Shown here: piece by piece, positions 1-9,035 of the stretch | Position numbering within the stretch: position 1 is the first letter of the stretch | How the letters are laid out: every line of letters begins with the position of its first letter | From: JAWLGJ01 sp041685145 | GTDB taxonomy: Bacteria > Pseudomonadota > Alphaproteobacteria > Rhodospirillales > Magnetospirillaceae | Length of the DNA: 30,586 bases | NCBI GenBank assembly: GCA_041685145.1 | Contig: JAWLGJ010000032.1 | Coordinates: 1 to 30,586, forward strand | Direction: 5' to 3' | Made by a program: the position numbers and the translations under genes | Notes under the pieces: generated by a model | The model's database searches: none | Seen by the model: only the letters and a program-made list of their open reading frames with translations | Told to the model about the DNA's origin: nothing

Positions 1-341
1 GAACACCGCCAGCACCGCCGCCAGCCCACCACGGCGAAGGGGATCATCCAGGCGTATTTGTCGGGTTCGGTGAGCAGCGCGTGGGCGATCCAGTACAGCC
101 CGGCCGAGAAATGCCCCAGCCCGAACCACCAGCCCACCATGAAGGCGCCGCGGCGCCCGCCGGCACCCTCGGTCAGCCACAGCAGCGCCGGCAGCGCCAG
201 CCACAGCAGCGGGACGGCGTGCAGCGGCGGCAACGCCGCCGCCGCCAGGGCCCCCGCCAGCACCGCCGCCGCCGCCCGCCGCCAGCCCGTCAGCGCCCGC
301 AGCCGTGCCGCCGGCGCGGCGGCGATGCCGCCCGCGCGCAC
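1..341 (-). CDS. lnt: Apolipoprotein N-acyltransferase, N-terminal part, frameshifted at window edge
   Basis: This is the N-terminal part of Lnt, the inner-membrane enzyme that adds the third acyl chain to lipoproteins. Reading down from a GTG at 341, I translate about 105 residues: an Ala/Arg-rich start, a hydrophobic segment, then WWFGLGHFSAGLYWIAHALL, which matches the conserved first part of Lnt. The GTG directly follows the TAG stop of corC, so the two are translationally coupled; corC-lnt order is typical. After the residues FAVVG the frame breaks: one extra G on the plus strand near position 24 would restore GLAAVLAVF, a normal membrane helix. The break sits within 35 bases of the window edge, so a sequencing or assembly error is as likely as a real mutation. 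The identity is fairly secure. The coding end lies outside the window. Confidence 0.8.
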   Translation of the reverse strand, partial: MRAGGIAAAPAARLRALTGWRRAAAAVLAGALAAAALPPLHAVPLLWLALPALLWLTEGAGGRRGAFMVGWWFGLGHFSAGLYWIAHALLTEPDKYAWMIPFAVVGWRRCWRC

Positions 342-1253
342 CTAGCCGTCGTCCCCGGGGACCGCCGCCGCGTGGCGGACGCGCAGGCGCTTGATGCGCC
401 GTGGGTCGGCATCGGCGATCTCGAACTCGACGCCCGTGGGATGGGCGATCAGTTCGCCGCGGCTGGGCACGCGGCCGGCGAGGACGAACACCAGCCCCCC
501 CAGGGTGTCGACCTCCTCGCGCTCCTCGTCGGTTAGCACAAGGCCGACGCGGTCCTCGAAGTCCTCGATGGGGGTGCGGGCGTCGGCCTCCCAGACGCCG
601 TCGGGGCGCTGGATCATGTCGGGCTCCTGCTCGCGGTAGTGCTCGTCCTCGATCTCGCCGACGATCTGCTCCAGCACGTCCTCGATGGTCACCAGGCCGT
701 CGATGCCGCCGTATTCGTCGACGACCAGCGCCATGTGGGTGCGCTTCAGCCGCATCTCCAGAAGCAGGTCCAGCACCCGCATCGACGGCGACACGAACAG
801 CACCTTGCGCACCAGCCGCGACAGGCTGAAGGCGGCGCCGGCGTTCACCTGCGGCAGCACGTCCTTGATGTGCACCATGCCCATGACGTCGTCGAGGGTG
901 CCGCGATAGACCGGCAGCCGGGAATGGCCCTCGCGGGCGAAGACCTCGACAAGCTGGTCGAAGGGCGTCTTGGCCGCCACCGCGACGATGTCGACGCGCG
1001 GCACCATGACGTCGCTGGCGGTGACGTCGCGCAGGTGCAGGATGTTGCCCAGCAGCAGGCGCTCGTGCTCGTCGATGGGGATCTCGTTGTCCTCGCGCTC
1101 CTCGATGAGTTCCTCGAGGGTGTCGCGGACGGAATCCCCGTTGCGGTGCCGCTTCAGGCTCCGGATGAGGCTGCGCACCGCCTGCAGGATGATCGAGTCG
1201 TCGCCGGCCCCGCCGTTGCGGGGCCGTCTACTGCCGGAGGGGGCGGTGTTCAT
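342..1253 (-). CDS. corC: CorC/HlyC-type transporter-associated CBS domain protein
   Basis: The product is 303 residues and belongs to the CorC/HlyC (YbeX) family. After an Arg-rich N-terminus come the signature DVMVPRVDIVAV (about residue 70), two CBS domains (about 70-200) ending in VVDEYGGIDGLVTIEDVLEQIVGEIEDE, and a C-terminal CorC_HlyC domain with the DTLGGLV motif. The N-terminal DUF21 membrane domain of larger relatives is absent, so this is the short soluble form. Its role is unsettled; it is linked to Mg/Co efflux and to the envelope because it usually sits beside lnt and ybeY. I chose the ATG at 1253, which lies inside the 3' end of ybeY (26-bp overlap). A longer in-frame opening to 1382 overlaps ybeY far more and gives unlikely sequence. 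Confidence 0.93.
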   Translation of the reverse strand: MNTAPSGSRRPRNGGAGDDSIILQAVRSLIRSLKRHRNGDSVRDTLEELIEEREDNEIPIDEHERLLLGNILHLRDVTASDVMVPRVDIVAVAAKTPFDQLVEVFAREGHSRLPVYRGTLDDVMGMVHIKDVLPQVNAGAAFSLSRLVRKVLFVSPSMRVLDLLLEMRLKRTHMALVVDEYGGIDGLVTIEDVLEQIVGEIEDEHYREQEPDMIQRPDGVWEADARTPIEDFEDRVGLVLTDEEREEVDTLGGLVFVLAGRVPSRGELIAHPTGVEFEIADADPRRIKRLRVRHAAAVPGDDG

Positions 1254-1772
1254 TGTCTCCTGCGTCGTCGCAATAGGGGTCGGGGACGCCCAGGGCGGCC
1301 AGCACGGCCGTCTCCAGCCGTTCCATGTCCTCGGCGTCGGCCTCGTCCTCGTGGTCGTGGCCAAGAAGGTGCAGCACCCCATGCACGATCATGTGCGCCA
1401 GGTGCTGCGGGATGCTCCGTCCCGCCGCCGCCGCTTCGCGCGCCACCGTCTCGAAGGCGACGGCGACGTCGCCCAGCGGCACCGGCCCGGCGGGCGGCGG
1501 CGGCGCCCCGTCCAGGGCGGGGAACGACAGCACGTTGGTGGGCGCGTCGATGCCGCGCCAGTCGCGGTTGAGCCCGCGCAGGGTGGCGTCGTCGGCCAGC
1601 AGCACGCTGACCTCCAGGCGCTCGGGGCGGTCCACCGGCCAGCGGTCCTCGGCGGCGCCCAGCGCGGCGGCGGCGATGCGCCGGCATTGCTCGGCCGCGT
1701 CCGGCAGCGCCGCCCGCCACTGCGGCGCGGTGATGTCGACGTCGACCACCGGGGCGACCACCGGGGCGCCCA

Positions 1773-1773
<1 letters not shown>
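1228..1773 (-). CDS. ybeY: Endoribonuclease YbeY (16S rRNA 3' maturation)
   Basis: YbeY is a small metalloprotein needed for 16S rRNA 3'-end maturation and ribosome quality control. The product is about 181 residues. The zinc site is plain: HGVLHLLGHDHE, in the last third, carries the three His ligands of the family (H-x3-H-x5-H). The upstream TNVLSFP stretch is also diagnostic. The ATG at 1773 shares one base with the TGA of phoH (TGATG); a GTG at 1776 is the alternative start and gives only one extra residue. The 3' end overlaps corC by 26 bp. The phoH-ybeY-corC-lnt order is conserved in proteobacteria. The N-terminus has a short extra Val-rich stretch before the conserved core, common in alphaproteobacteria. 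Confidence 0.95.
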
Positions 1774-4126
<2,353 letters not shown>

Positions 4127-4137
4127 ATCAGGGACGC

Positions 4138-4159
4138 CGCCGCGGCAGGGGCCGCGGCG
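4138..4159. repeat. Perfect 9-bp GC hairpin in miaB leader
   Basis: The arms CGCCGCGGC (4138-4146) and GCCGCGGCG (4151-4159) pair perfectly around a 4-base loop. On the minus strand it lies 11 bases before the miaB GTG, where a ribosome binding site would be. No T-run follows, so it does not look like an intrinsic terminator for fur. It could restrict miaB translation or be chance in GC-rich DNA. Confidence 0.45.
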
Positions 4160-4230
4160 CTGAGACCTGTTGGAAAACTAGCATTCGCCCGTCCAGAGTC
4201 AAGGCACCGCCCCACGGTGGCGCCCGGCCG

Positions 4231-4659
4231 CTAGTCCGGCTCGCCCTCCTTGAGCGGCACGCCGTAGAGTTCCAGCCGGTGCCCGATCAGCGCATAGCCG
4301 TGCCGGCGGGCGATTTCGCGTTGCAGATCCTCGATCTCGCGGCTGTGGAACTCGATCACCTTGCCCGACTTCATGTCGATCAGGTGGTCGTGATGCTCCT
4401 GCGGCGCCTCTTCATAGCGGGCCCGCCCGTCGCCGAAATCGTGGCGCTCGAGGATATCGTTCTCCTCGAACAGGCGCACGGTGCGGTAGACGGTGGCGAT
4501 GCTGATGCGGGGGTCGACGGCGGTGGCGCGCCGATAGACCTCCTCGACGTCGGGATGGTCGCTCGCCTCCGACAGGACACGCGCGATGACCCGGCGCTGC
4601 TCGGTCATCTTCATCCCTTTTTCGATGCAGCGCTTTTCGATACGCGACGGCATGGACAT
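4231..4659 (-). CDS. fur: Fur-family metal-responsive regulator (Fur/Mur type)
   Basis: The 142-residue product is a ferric-uptake-regulator family repressor. The N-terminal winged helix (about 15-85) has the TEQRRVIARVL and ISIATVYRTVRLFEE motifs; the dimerisation half carries the metal-site sequence HHDHLIDMKSGKVIEFHS and RHGYALIGHRLELYG. It lacks the CxxC structural zinc pairs of E. coli Fur. In alphaproteobacteria this branch often responds to Mn(II) (Mur) or works beside Irr; I see no heme regulatory motif pointing to Irr. I cannot decide between iron and manganese from sequence. The gene appears to be transcribed alone between the mucR terminator and miaB. ATG at 4659 was chosen; a second ATG follows two codons later. 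The Shine-Dalgarno is weak. Confidence 0.9.
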   Translation of the reverse strand: MSMPSRIEKRCIEKGMKMTEQRRVIARVLSEASDHPDVEEVYRRATAVDPRISIATVYRTVRLFEENDILERHDFGDGRARYEEAPQEHHDHLIDMKSGKVIEFHSREIEDLQREIARRHGYALIGHRLELYGVPLKEGEPD

Positions 4660-4702
4660 GTTCCCGCGGTGCTGCCCGGAAAGAACTTTAGCAGCAAGTG
4701 AT

Positions 4703-4733
4703 AAGCCGTCGCAAGCCGGGGCTGCGACGGCTT
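4703..4733 (-). terminator. Probable mucR terminator, 11-bp perfect stem
   Basis: The arms 4703-4713 and 4723-4733 are perfect complements (AAGCCGTCGCA / TGCGACGGCTT) around a 9-base loop. It lies 22 bases past the mucR stop, in the minus direction. The T-run after it on the minus strand is poor (ATCACTTG), so termination may be partial. It also separates mucR from the fur promoter region (4660-4702). Confidence 0.65.
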
Positions 4734-4755
4734 TCCAGCGGCACGGCGCGGCGTG

Positions 4756-5178
4756 TCAGCGGGCCGCGCGTTGGCGCTTGCGCGGCTTGGTGCCGAGACC
4801 GATCTTCTTGGCCAGCGAGCTGCGGTGCTGGGCGTAGTTGGGCGCCACCATCGGATAGTCCGGCGGCAGGTTCCAACGTTCGCGGTATTCCTCCGGGGTC
4901 ATGTTGTAGGCGGTCTTGAGGTGCCGCTTGAGCATTTTCAGTTTCTTGCCGTCCTCGAGGCAGATGATGTAGTCGGGGGTCACCGACTTCTTCACCGGCA
5001 CCGCCGGCTGTGGACGCTCCGGCTGCGCCGGCTGGCTTCCCATCGCCGCCAGGGTCTTGTAGACATCCTGGATAAGTTGCGGAAGCTCGCCAACCGGGAC
5101 GGTATTGTTGGCAACATGGGCCGCCACGACTTCCGTTGTCAGGGTCAGAAGCTCGGTGGTGTTCGGCTGATCTGTCAT
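4756..5178 (-). CDS. mucR: MucR/Ros-family transcriptional regulator with degenerate zinc finger
   Basis: The 140-residue product is a MucR/Ros family regulator, which in alphaproteobacteria controls exopolysaccharide, motility and virulence genes and often itself, binding AT-rich DNA and forming oligomers. The N-terminal half (1-65) contains an oligomerisation-like region and a Gln/Pro-rich linker; the C-terminal half has IICLEDGKKLKMLKRHLKTA and then NMTPEEYRERWNLPPDYPMVAPNYA, the family signature. Of the four expected zinc ligands only Cys73 and His86 remain; the second Cys is Asp76 and the second His is replaced (Ala90 region). The tail is basic (KPRKRQRAAR). I chose ATG 5178 because GGAGG lies 10 bases upstream; an ATG at 5187 is almost on top of that site. 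Confidence 0.92.
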   Translation of the reverse strand: MTDQPNTTELLTLTTEVVAAHVANNTVPVGELPQLIQDVYKTLAAMGSQPAQPERPQPAVPVKKSVTPDYIICLEDGKKLKMLKRHLKTAYNMTPEEYRERWNLPPDYPMVAPNYAQHRSSLAKKIGLGTKPRKRQRAAR

Positions 5179-5214
5179 TAAGCGCATCCCTCCACTTGGG
5201 CCAGCTGATCAAGC

Positions 5215-5243
5215 TATATAATTGGTTCTATTGAGCACGGCAA
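5215..5243 (-). promoter_or_regulatory. Probable mucR promoter (overlaps tusA -10)
   Basis: On the minus strand TTGCCG (5243-5238) and TATATA (5220-5215) are separated by exactly 17 bases, 37 bases before the mucR ATG. On the plus strand TATAAT (5217-5222) occupies the same bases and may serve tusA. The stretch is AT-rich in a very GC-rich neighbourhood, as expected for a MucR target, so autoregulation is plausible. Confidence 0.55.
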
Positions 5244-5280
5244 TGCAAAACGGCCAAGAAGCGAAGACTGAGGCAGCCCC

Positions 5281-5532
5281 GTGAATCGTAACTTTGATTA
5301 CTACCTAGACATAACGGCGGAGGTCTGTCCCTTGACCTTCGTAAAGACCAAGCTTCTGATCGAAAAGATGAAACCCGGCGAAATCGCCCAGGTGCGGCTG
5401 CAAGGCGAAGAACCGCTTGTCAACGTGCCCCGCTCGGTGCGCGAGATGGGCCACGAGATTTTGGCCCTGGACCCGGAGGCCGGCGAGCCCGCCCGCGGCG
5501 TCCACCGTCTATGGGTGAAGAAGACCGGCTGA
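5281..5532 (+). CDS. tusA: TusA-family sulfur carrier protein
   Basis: The 83-residue product is a TusA/SirA-like protein (two-layer alpha/beta sandwich of about 80 residues) that carries persulfide sulfur on a conserved cysteine for tRNA thiolation or sulfur transfer. The N-terminal motif DITAEVCPLTFVKTKLLIEKM contains the active Cys17; the family CPxP motif is CPLT here, a change seen in many alphaproteobacterial relatives. The start is a GTG at 5281 preceded by a weak GAGG; no upstream ATG fits. It is divergent from mucR and shares a 100-bp promoter region with it. Its 3' end overlaps the convergent rimI by 24 bp. The fold is clear; which sulfur pathway it serves cannot be told. Confidence 0.88.
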   Translation: MNRNFDYYLDITAEVCPLTFVKTKLLIEKMKPGEIAQVRLQGEEPLVNVPRSVREMGHEILALDPEAGEPARGVHRLWVKKTG

Positions 5533-5967
5533 GGCCGGGCGCGCCAGCACAAGGGCGTCGCGGCCGGGGCCGTAATAGTCCCGCCGCCGCCCGACGGCGT
5601 CGAAGCCGAGACCCGCGTACAACGCCCGCGCCGCGCCGTTGTCGGCGGCCACCTCCAGGAACAGGCGGCCACCGCCATGCGCCGCCAGATGCGCCAGCGC
5701 CGCCGCCATCAGCCGCCGGCCGAGGCCGCGCCGCCGGGCGGCGGGGTCGGTGCACAGGGTGAGGATTTCGGCGTCGCCGCCGGCGGCGGTGGCAAGGACG
5801 AAGCCCCGCGGCGGCCGCACCCCGGCGACGAAGCCGAAGGTGGTGGGCAGCGCCAGCAGCCGCGCCAGCGCCGCCTCGTCCCAGGCGTCGTCGAAGCAGC
5901 GGCCGTGCAGCGCCGCCAGCACCGCGGCGTGCCCGGGCCCCACCGCCAGCAGGCGCGGCGCCGTCAT
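5509..5967 (-). CDS. rimI: GNAT acetyltransferase, RimI (ribosomal protein S18 N-acetyltransferase)
   Basis: The 152-residue product is a GCN5-related N-acetyltransferase. The acetyl-CoA binding motif A is visible as EILTLCTDPAARRRGLGRRLM (about residues 67-87), followed by FLEVAADNGAARALYAGLGFDAVGRRRDYY, the usual RimI motif B. RimI acetylates the N-terminus of ribosomal protein S18. Assignment to RimI rather than a generic GNAT rests on the tsaB neighbour: tsaB-rimI is a common pair. The ATG at 5967 overlaps the tsaB stop in an ATGA junction. The 3' end runs 24 bp into the convergent tusA, so the two transcripts are antisense there. Confidence 0.9.
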   Translation of the reverse strand: MTAPRLLAVGPGHAAVLAALHGRCFDDAWDEAALARLLALPTTFGFVAGVRPPRGFVLATAAGGDAEILTLCTDPAARRRGLGRRLMAAALAHLAAHGGGRLFLEVAADNGAARALYAGLGFDAVGRRRDYYGPGRDALVLARPASAGLLHP

Positions 5968-6620
5968 GGCCGCTTGGGCGCCGTGACGTCGGGCGGGCGC
6001 ACATACAGGGGCGCCGGCGGCCGATCGTCGCCCCGGGCGTGGCGGGCGGCGGCGACGGCGGCGACCACGGCGGCGTCGGCGATGCCGGCGGCGGTGCTGT
6101 GCCGAGCCCGCGGCAATTCGGGCAGGCGGGCGGCGCCATCGCCGGCCAGCAGCACCGGCCCGCGCAGCAGCGCCGCCACCGCCGTCGGCAGCAGCGCGCG
6201 CGGCGCGAACAGCGGCCGCAGCGCCGCGTCGAACATCTGCACATAGAGGTCGGCGCGTTTGCTCTCCACCGCCACCAGCAGGTCGCGGCCGGCGCGTTCG
6301 GCGGCGGGCACGGCGGCGGCCACCGCCTCGGGGGTGGTCACCCCCACCGCCTTGATGCCGGCGGCCACGGCGATGCCGCGGGCGGCGGCGAGGCCGACGC
6401 GGATGCCGGTGAAGGCCCCCGGGCCCACGGTCACCGCCACCAGATCGAGGTCGGCGAAGGCCACGCCCGCCTCGGCCATCACCGCGGCGATCATCGGCAC
6501 CAGCGCCTCGGACTGGCCGCGCGCCATCTCGGCGCCGCGGCGCGCCAGCACGGCGCCGTCCCGCCACAGGGCGGCGGAACAGCCGGTGGTGCTGGTGTCG
6601 AGGCCGAGAATCATGGTCAT
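5964..6620 (-). CDS. tsaB: tRNA t6A37 biosynthesis protein TsaB
   Basis: TsaB (YeaZ) is the scaffold partner of TsaD and TsaE in making threonylcarbamoyl-adenosine at tRNA position 37. The 218-residue product has the ASKHA-fold start MILGLDTSTTGCSAAL and the diagnostic VTVGPGAFTGIRVGLAAARG near residue 67-86. The C-terminal half is Ala-rich and less conserved, as usual. Two ATG codons are possible (6620 and 6614); neither has a clear Shine-Dalgarno, and the shorter form starts exactly at the conserved MILGLDTS. It is followed by rimI with a 4-bp overlap and faces the dipeptidase gene across about 70 bp. Confidence 0.94.
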   Translation of the reverse strand: MTMILGLDTSTTGCSAALWRDGAVLARRGAEMARGQSEALVPMIAAVMAEAGVAFADLDLVAVTVGPGAFTGIRVGLAAARGIAVAAGIKAVGVTTPEAVAAAVPAAERAGRDLLVAVESKRADLYVQMFDAALRPLFAPRALLPTAVAALLRGPVLLAGDGAARLPELPRARHSTAAGIADAAVVAAVAAARHARGDDRPPAPLYVRPPDVTAPKRP

Positions 6621-6693
6621 GGGGGATCAACGTACCGCGGCGGAGCGGCTATACTGCCGCCCGTTGCCGCGCTTTGCCAAGGGGGGAGACACC

Positions 6694-7251
6694 GTGGCCC
6701 TGGTTCCGATCGCGCCGCCGGATTTCGACGTGGTGCTGGACCTGCGCTATGCCGAGGAGCGCAATTTCACCGGACGCCCCGTCTATGCCCGCGCCGCCGC
6801 CCATCTGGTGCCCGAGGCGGCGGCGGCGCTGGGCCGCGCCGTCGCCCTGGCGGCGGCGCAGGGGCTGCGGCTGAAGATTTTCGACGCCTTCCGCCCCGTC
6901 GAGGCGCAGTGGGCGCTGTGGCGGCACACGCCGGACCCGGAATTCCTCGCCGACCCGCGCCGCGGCTCGCCGCATTCGCGCGGCGTCGCCGTCGACGTCA
7001 CGCTCGTCGACGCCGGCGGCGCGGAGCTGGAAATGGGCACCGGGTTCGACGCCTTCACGCCGCTGTCGCATCACGGCGTCACCGCCGTCTCGGTGGCGGC
7101 GCAGCGCCACCGGGCGCTGCTGCTGGGCCTGATGACCGCCGCCGGCTGGGACTTCTATGGCGCCGAATGGTGGCACTACCAGTTGTTCCAGCCCCGCCGC
7201 CATCCGCTGCTGTCCGACAGCGTGCTGTCGGTGCCGATGATGACCGCCTGA
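6694..7251 (+). CDS. ddpX: D-alanyl-D-alanine dipeptidase, VanX/DdpX type
   Basis: The 185-residue product is a zinc D-Ala-D-Ala dipeptidase (peptidase family M15D). The zinc-binding residues appear in SPHSRGVAVDVTLV (His94, Asp101) and EWWHY (Glu158, His161); AFRPVEAQ carries the catalytic Arg68. No signal peptide is visible, so it should act in the cytoplasm on free D-Ala-D-Ala, as E. coli DdpX and VanX do. It stands alone: no vanHA-like genes or ddp dipeptide transporter flank it, so recycling of the dipeptide is more likely than glycopeptide resistance. The start is a GTG at 6694 with GGGGGGAG 5 bases upstream. A TATACT box at 6650-6655 could be its -10 element. Confidence 0.9.
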   Translation: MALVPIAPPDFDVVLDLRYAEERNFTGRPVYARAAAHLVPEAAAALGRAVALAAAQGLRLKIFDAFRPVEAQWALWRHTPDPEFLADPRRGSPHSRGVAVDVTLVDAGGAELEMGTGFDAFTPLSHHGVTAVSVAAQRHRALLLGLMTAAGWDFYGAEWWHYQLFQPRRHPLLSDSVLSVPMMTA

Positions 7252-7258
7252 GCCCACG

Positions 7259-7282
7259 GGCGCCCTGTCAGGCGCCCTGTCA
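7259..7282. repeat. 12-bp tandem duplication at the grpE stop codon
   Basis: GGCGCCCTGTCA occurs twice in a row (7259-7270 and 7271-7282). The second copy contains the grpE stop. On the minus strand the repeat length of four codons puts a second TGA in frame 12 bases after the first. It lies in the 28-bp gap between the convergent ddpX and grpE. Confidence 0.8.
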
Positions 7283-7930
7283 GGCGGTGGTGTCGACGCC
7301 CTCGCCGGGGGTGCCGTCGCCATCGCCGCCCTCGGGGGCGGCCGCCTCGCGGCGGGGGCCGCCCCTGGAGACGGCGACCATCGCCGGGCGCAGCAGCCGA
7401 TCATGGATGACGTAGCCGGTCTGCATCTCCTGCACCACGGTGCCGGTGGGCTGCGAGGCGTCCTCGACCTCCATCATCGCCTGGTGCAGGTTGGGGTCGA
7501 AGGGCTGCCCCAGCGATTCCACCGCCCGGATGCCGTGGCGCTCCAGCGCCTGGGCGAGTTCCCGTTCGGTCATCTCGACGCCGACGACGAGATTCTTGGC
7601 CACCTCGTCGCCCTCGCGCATCTCGGCGGGCACCGCCTGCAGGGCGCGGCGCAGATTGTCGGCGACGGCCAGCATGTCGCGGGCGAAGCCCGACACCGCG
7701 AAGCGGCCGCGGTCCTCCGCCTGCTGCTCCAGGCGGCGGCGGACATTCTCGGTCTCGGCCAGCGCCCGCAGAAGCTGGTCCTTGAGCTGGGCCACCTCGG
7801 CCTCCAGCGCCGCGACGCGGTCCTCGGCCGGGGCCTCCTCGCCGGCGGCCTCGGCGGCCTCGGGGGCGTCGGGCTGCTCCGGCCGCGGCTCGGGGTGTTC
7901 GTTCTCCTCGGGTCGGTTGGACTGGCTCAT
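7280..7930 (-). CDS. grpE: GrpE, nucleotide exchange factor of DnaK
   Basis: GrpE releases ADP from DnaK in the heat-shock chaperone cycle. The 216-residue product has an acidic, disordered N-terminus (Pro/Glu/Ala, 1-40), a long dimer-forming coiled coil (about 40-105, starting RVAALEAEVAQLKDQLLRAL), and the C-terminal beta domain with GQPFDPNLHQAMMEVE and GYVIHDRLLRPAMVAVS, which are the family signatures. The C-terminal 25 residues are an extra Gly/Glu-rich tail. It lies 14 bp after hrcA in the same direction, so it is expected to be heat-regulated with it. The end is marked by a short tandem duplication that repeats the stop codon. Confidence 0.97.
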   Translation of the reverse strand: MSQSNRPEENEHPEPRPEQPDAPEAAEAAGEEAPAEDRVAALEAEVAQLKDQLLRALAETENVRRRLEQQAEDRGRFAVSGFARDMLAVADNLRRALQAVPAEMREGDEVAKNLVVGVEMTERELAQALERHGIRAVESLGQPFDPNLHQAMMEVEDASQPTGTVVQEMQTGYVIHDRLLRPAMVAVSRGGPRREAAAPEGGDGDGTPGEGVDTTA

Positions 7931-7944
7931 CGTGTTGCGTTACC

Positions 7945-9006
7945 TCATCCCAAAAGGCGCCCCACCACCTTGGCCGTGTAGTCGACCAGCGGGATGATGC
8001 GGGCGTAATTGATGCGCGTGGGACCGACGACGCCCAGGGCGCCGACGATCTGTTCCTGGGCGTTGAAATAGGGCGCCACCACCAGCGAACAGCCCGACAG
8101 GCTGAACAGCTCGCTTTCGGCGCCGATGAAGATCTGCACCCCTTCGGCGTGGTTTGCGAGGTCGAGCAGGCGCAGAAGCTGTTCCTTGGTCTCCAGGGTC
8201 TCGAACAGGGCCCGCACGCGCTCCAGGTCCTCCAGCGCCTTGACGTCCTCCAGCAGGCGCGACTGCCCGCGCACGATCAGCGCCCCGGCGGCGTCGGCCT
8301 CGCCGCCCGACCACACCGCCAGGCCGGCGGCGACCAGGCGGCTGGAGACCTCGTCAAGCTGCGAGCGGTGCTGCTCCAGCTCGGCGAGGATGTCCTCGCG
8401 GGCCTCCTCCAGGGTGCGGCCGTTGAGGCGGTCGCTGAGATAGTTGCTGGCCTCGTTCAGCGCCGAGGTCGGCATCCCCGGCGGCACCTCGACGATGCGG
8501 TTCTCGACCACGCCGCCCTCGGTGACCAGCACCACCAGCGCCCGCCCCGGTCCCAGGCGCACGAACTCGATGTGCTTCAGCGCCCGCTGGGTCTTGGGCG
8601 CCAGCACCAGCCCGGCGCAGCGCGACAGCCCCGAAAGCATGGTCACGGCGCGGTCGAGGATTTCCTCGATGCTCTGGCCGGCGGCGCGGCATTCGGCGTC
8701 GATGCGGGCGCGCTCGCTGTCGCCGAGGGCGCCGATCTCCAGCAGCCCGTTGACGAACAGGCGCAGCCCCGCCTCGGTGGGCAGGCGCCCGGCCGAGGTG
8801 TGCGGGGCGTACAGCAGCCCGACATCCTCCAGATCGGCCATGACGTTGCGGATGGTGGCCGGCGACAGCGACATGCTCAGCCGGCGCGACAGCGTGCGCG
8901 AGCCCACCGGTGCCCCGGTCTCGACATAGGCCTCGACAAGCCCGCGAAAAACCTCGCGTGACCGCTCGTTGAGCTCGGTCACGCTTCCTTGCCTGATCAG
9001 CGCCAT
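7945..9006 (-). CDS. hrcA: Heat-inducible transcription repressor HrcA
   Basis: HrcA represses groESL and dnaK-type operons by binding the CIRCE operator and needs GroEL to fold. The 353-residue product has an N-terminal winged helix (ELNERSREVFRGLVEAYVETGAPVGSRTLS, LSPATIRNVMADLEDVGLL, then PHTSAGRLPTEAGLR) and the central GAF-like and insertion domains; the C-terminus shows IGPTRINYARIIPLVDY-like sequence. I chose the ATG at 9006, since a longer version to 9024 adds six residues without support. A strong promoter (9036-9064) precedes it. I see no CIRCE repeat (TTAGCACTC-N9-GAGTGCTAA) in this window, so its operator must be elsewhere. The gene pairs with grpE, as usual. Confidence 0.96.
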   Translation of the reverse strand: MALIRQGSVTELNERSREVFRGLVEAYVETGAPVGSRTLSRRLSMSLSPATIRNVMADLEDVGLLYAPHTSAGRLPTEAGLRLFVNGLLEIGALGDSERARIDAECRAAGQSIEEILDRAVTMLSGLSRCAGLVLAPKTQRALKHIEFVRLGPGRALVVLVTEGGVVENRIVEVPPGMPTSALNEASNYLSDRLNGRTLEEAREDILAELEQHRSQLDEVSSRLVAAGLAVWSGGEADAAGALIVRGQSRLLEDVKALEDLERVRALFETLETKEQLLRLLDLANHAEGVQIFIGAESELFSLSGCSLVVAPYFNAQEQIVGALGVVGPTRINYARIIPLVDYTAKVVGRLLG

Positions 9007-9035
9007 TTCCGCCCAAGCCCGCAAATTGCGTACCG

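Noticed and set aside
4160..4230. Terminator after fur (CACCG-CGGTG repeat near 4205-4218)
   Set aside because: The pairing is only five bases with a mismatch beyond it, and no clear T-run follows on the minus strand.
6694..7251. Glycopeptide-resistance cluster
   Set aside because: Only the dipeptidase is present; neighbours are housekeeping genes and no ligase or dehydrogenase partners are seen.
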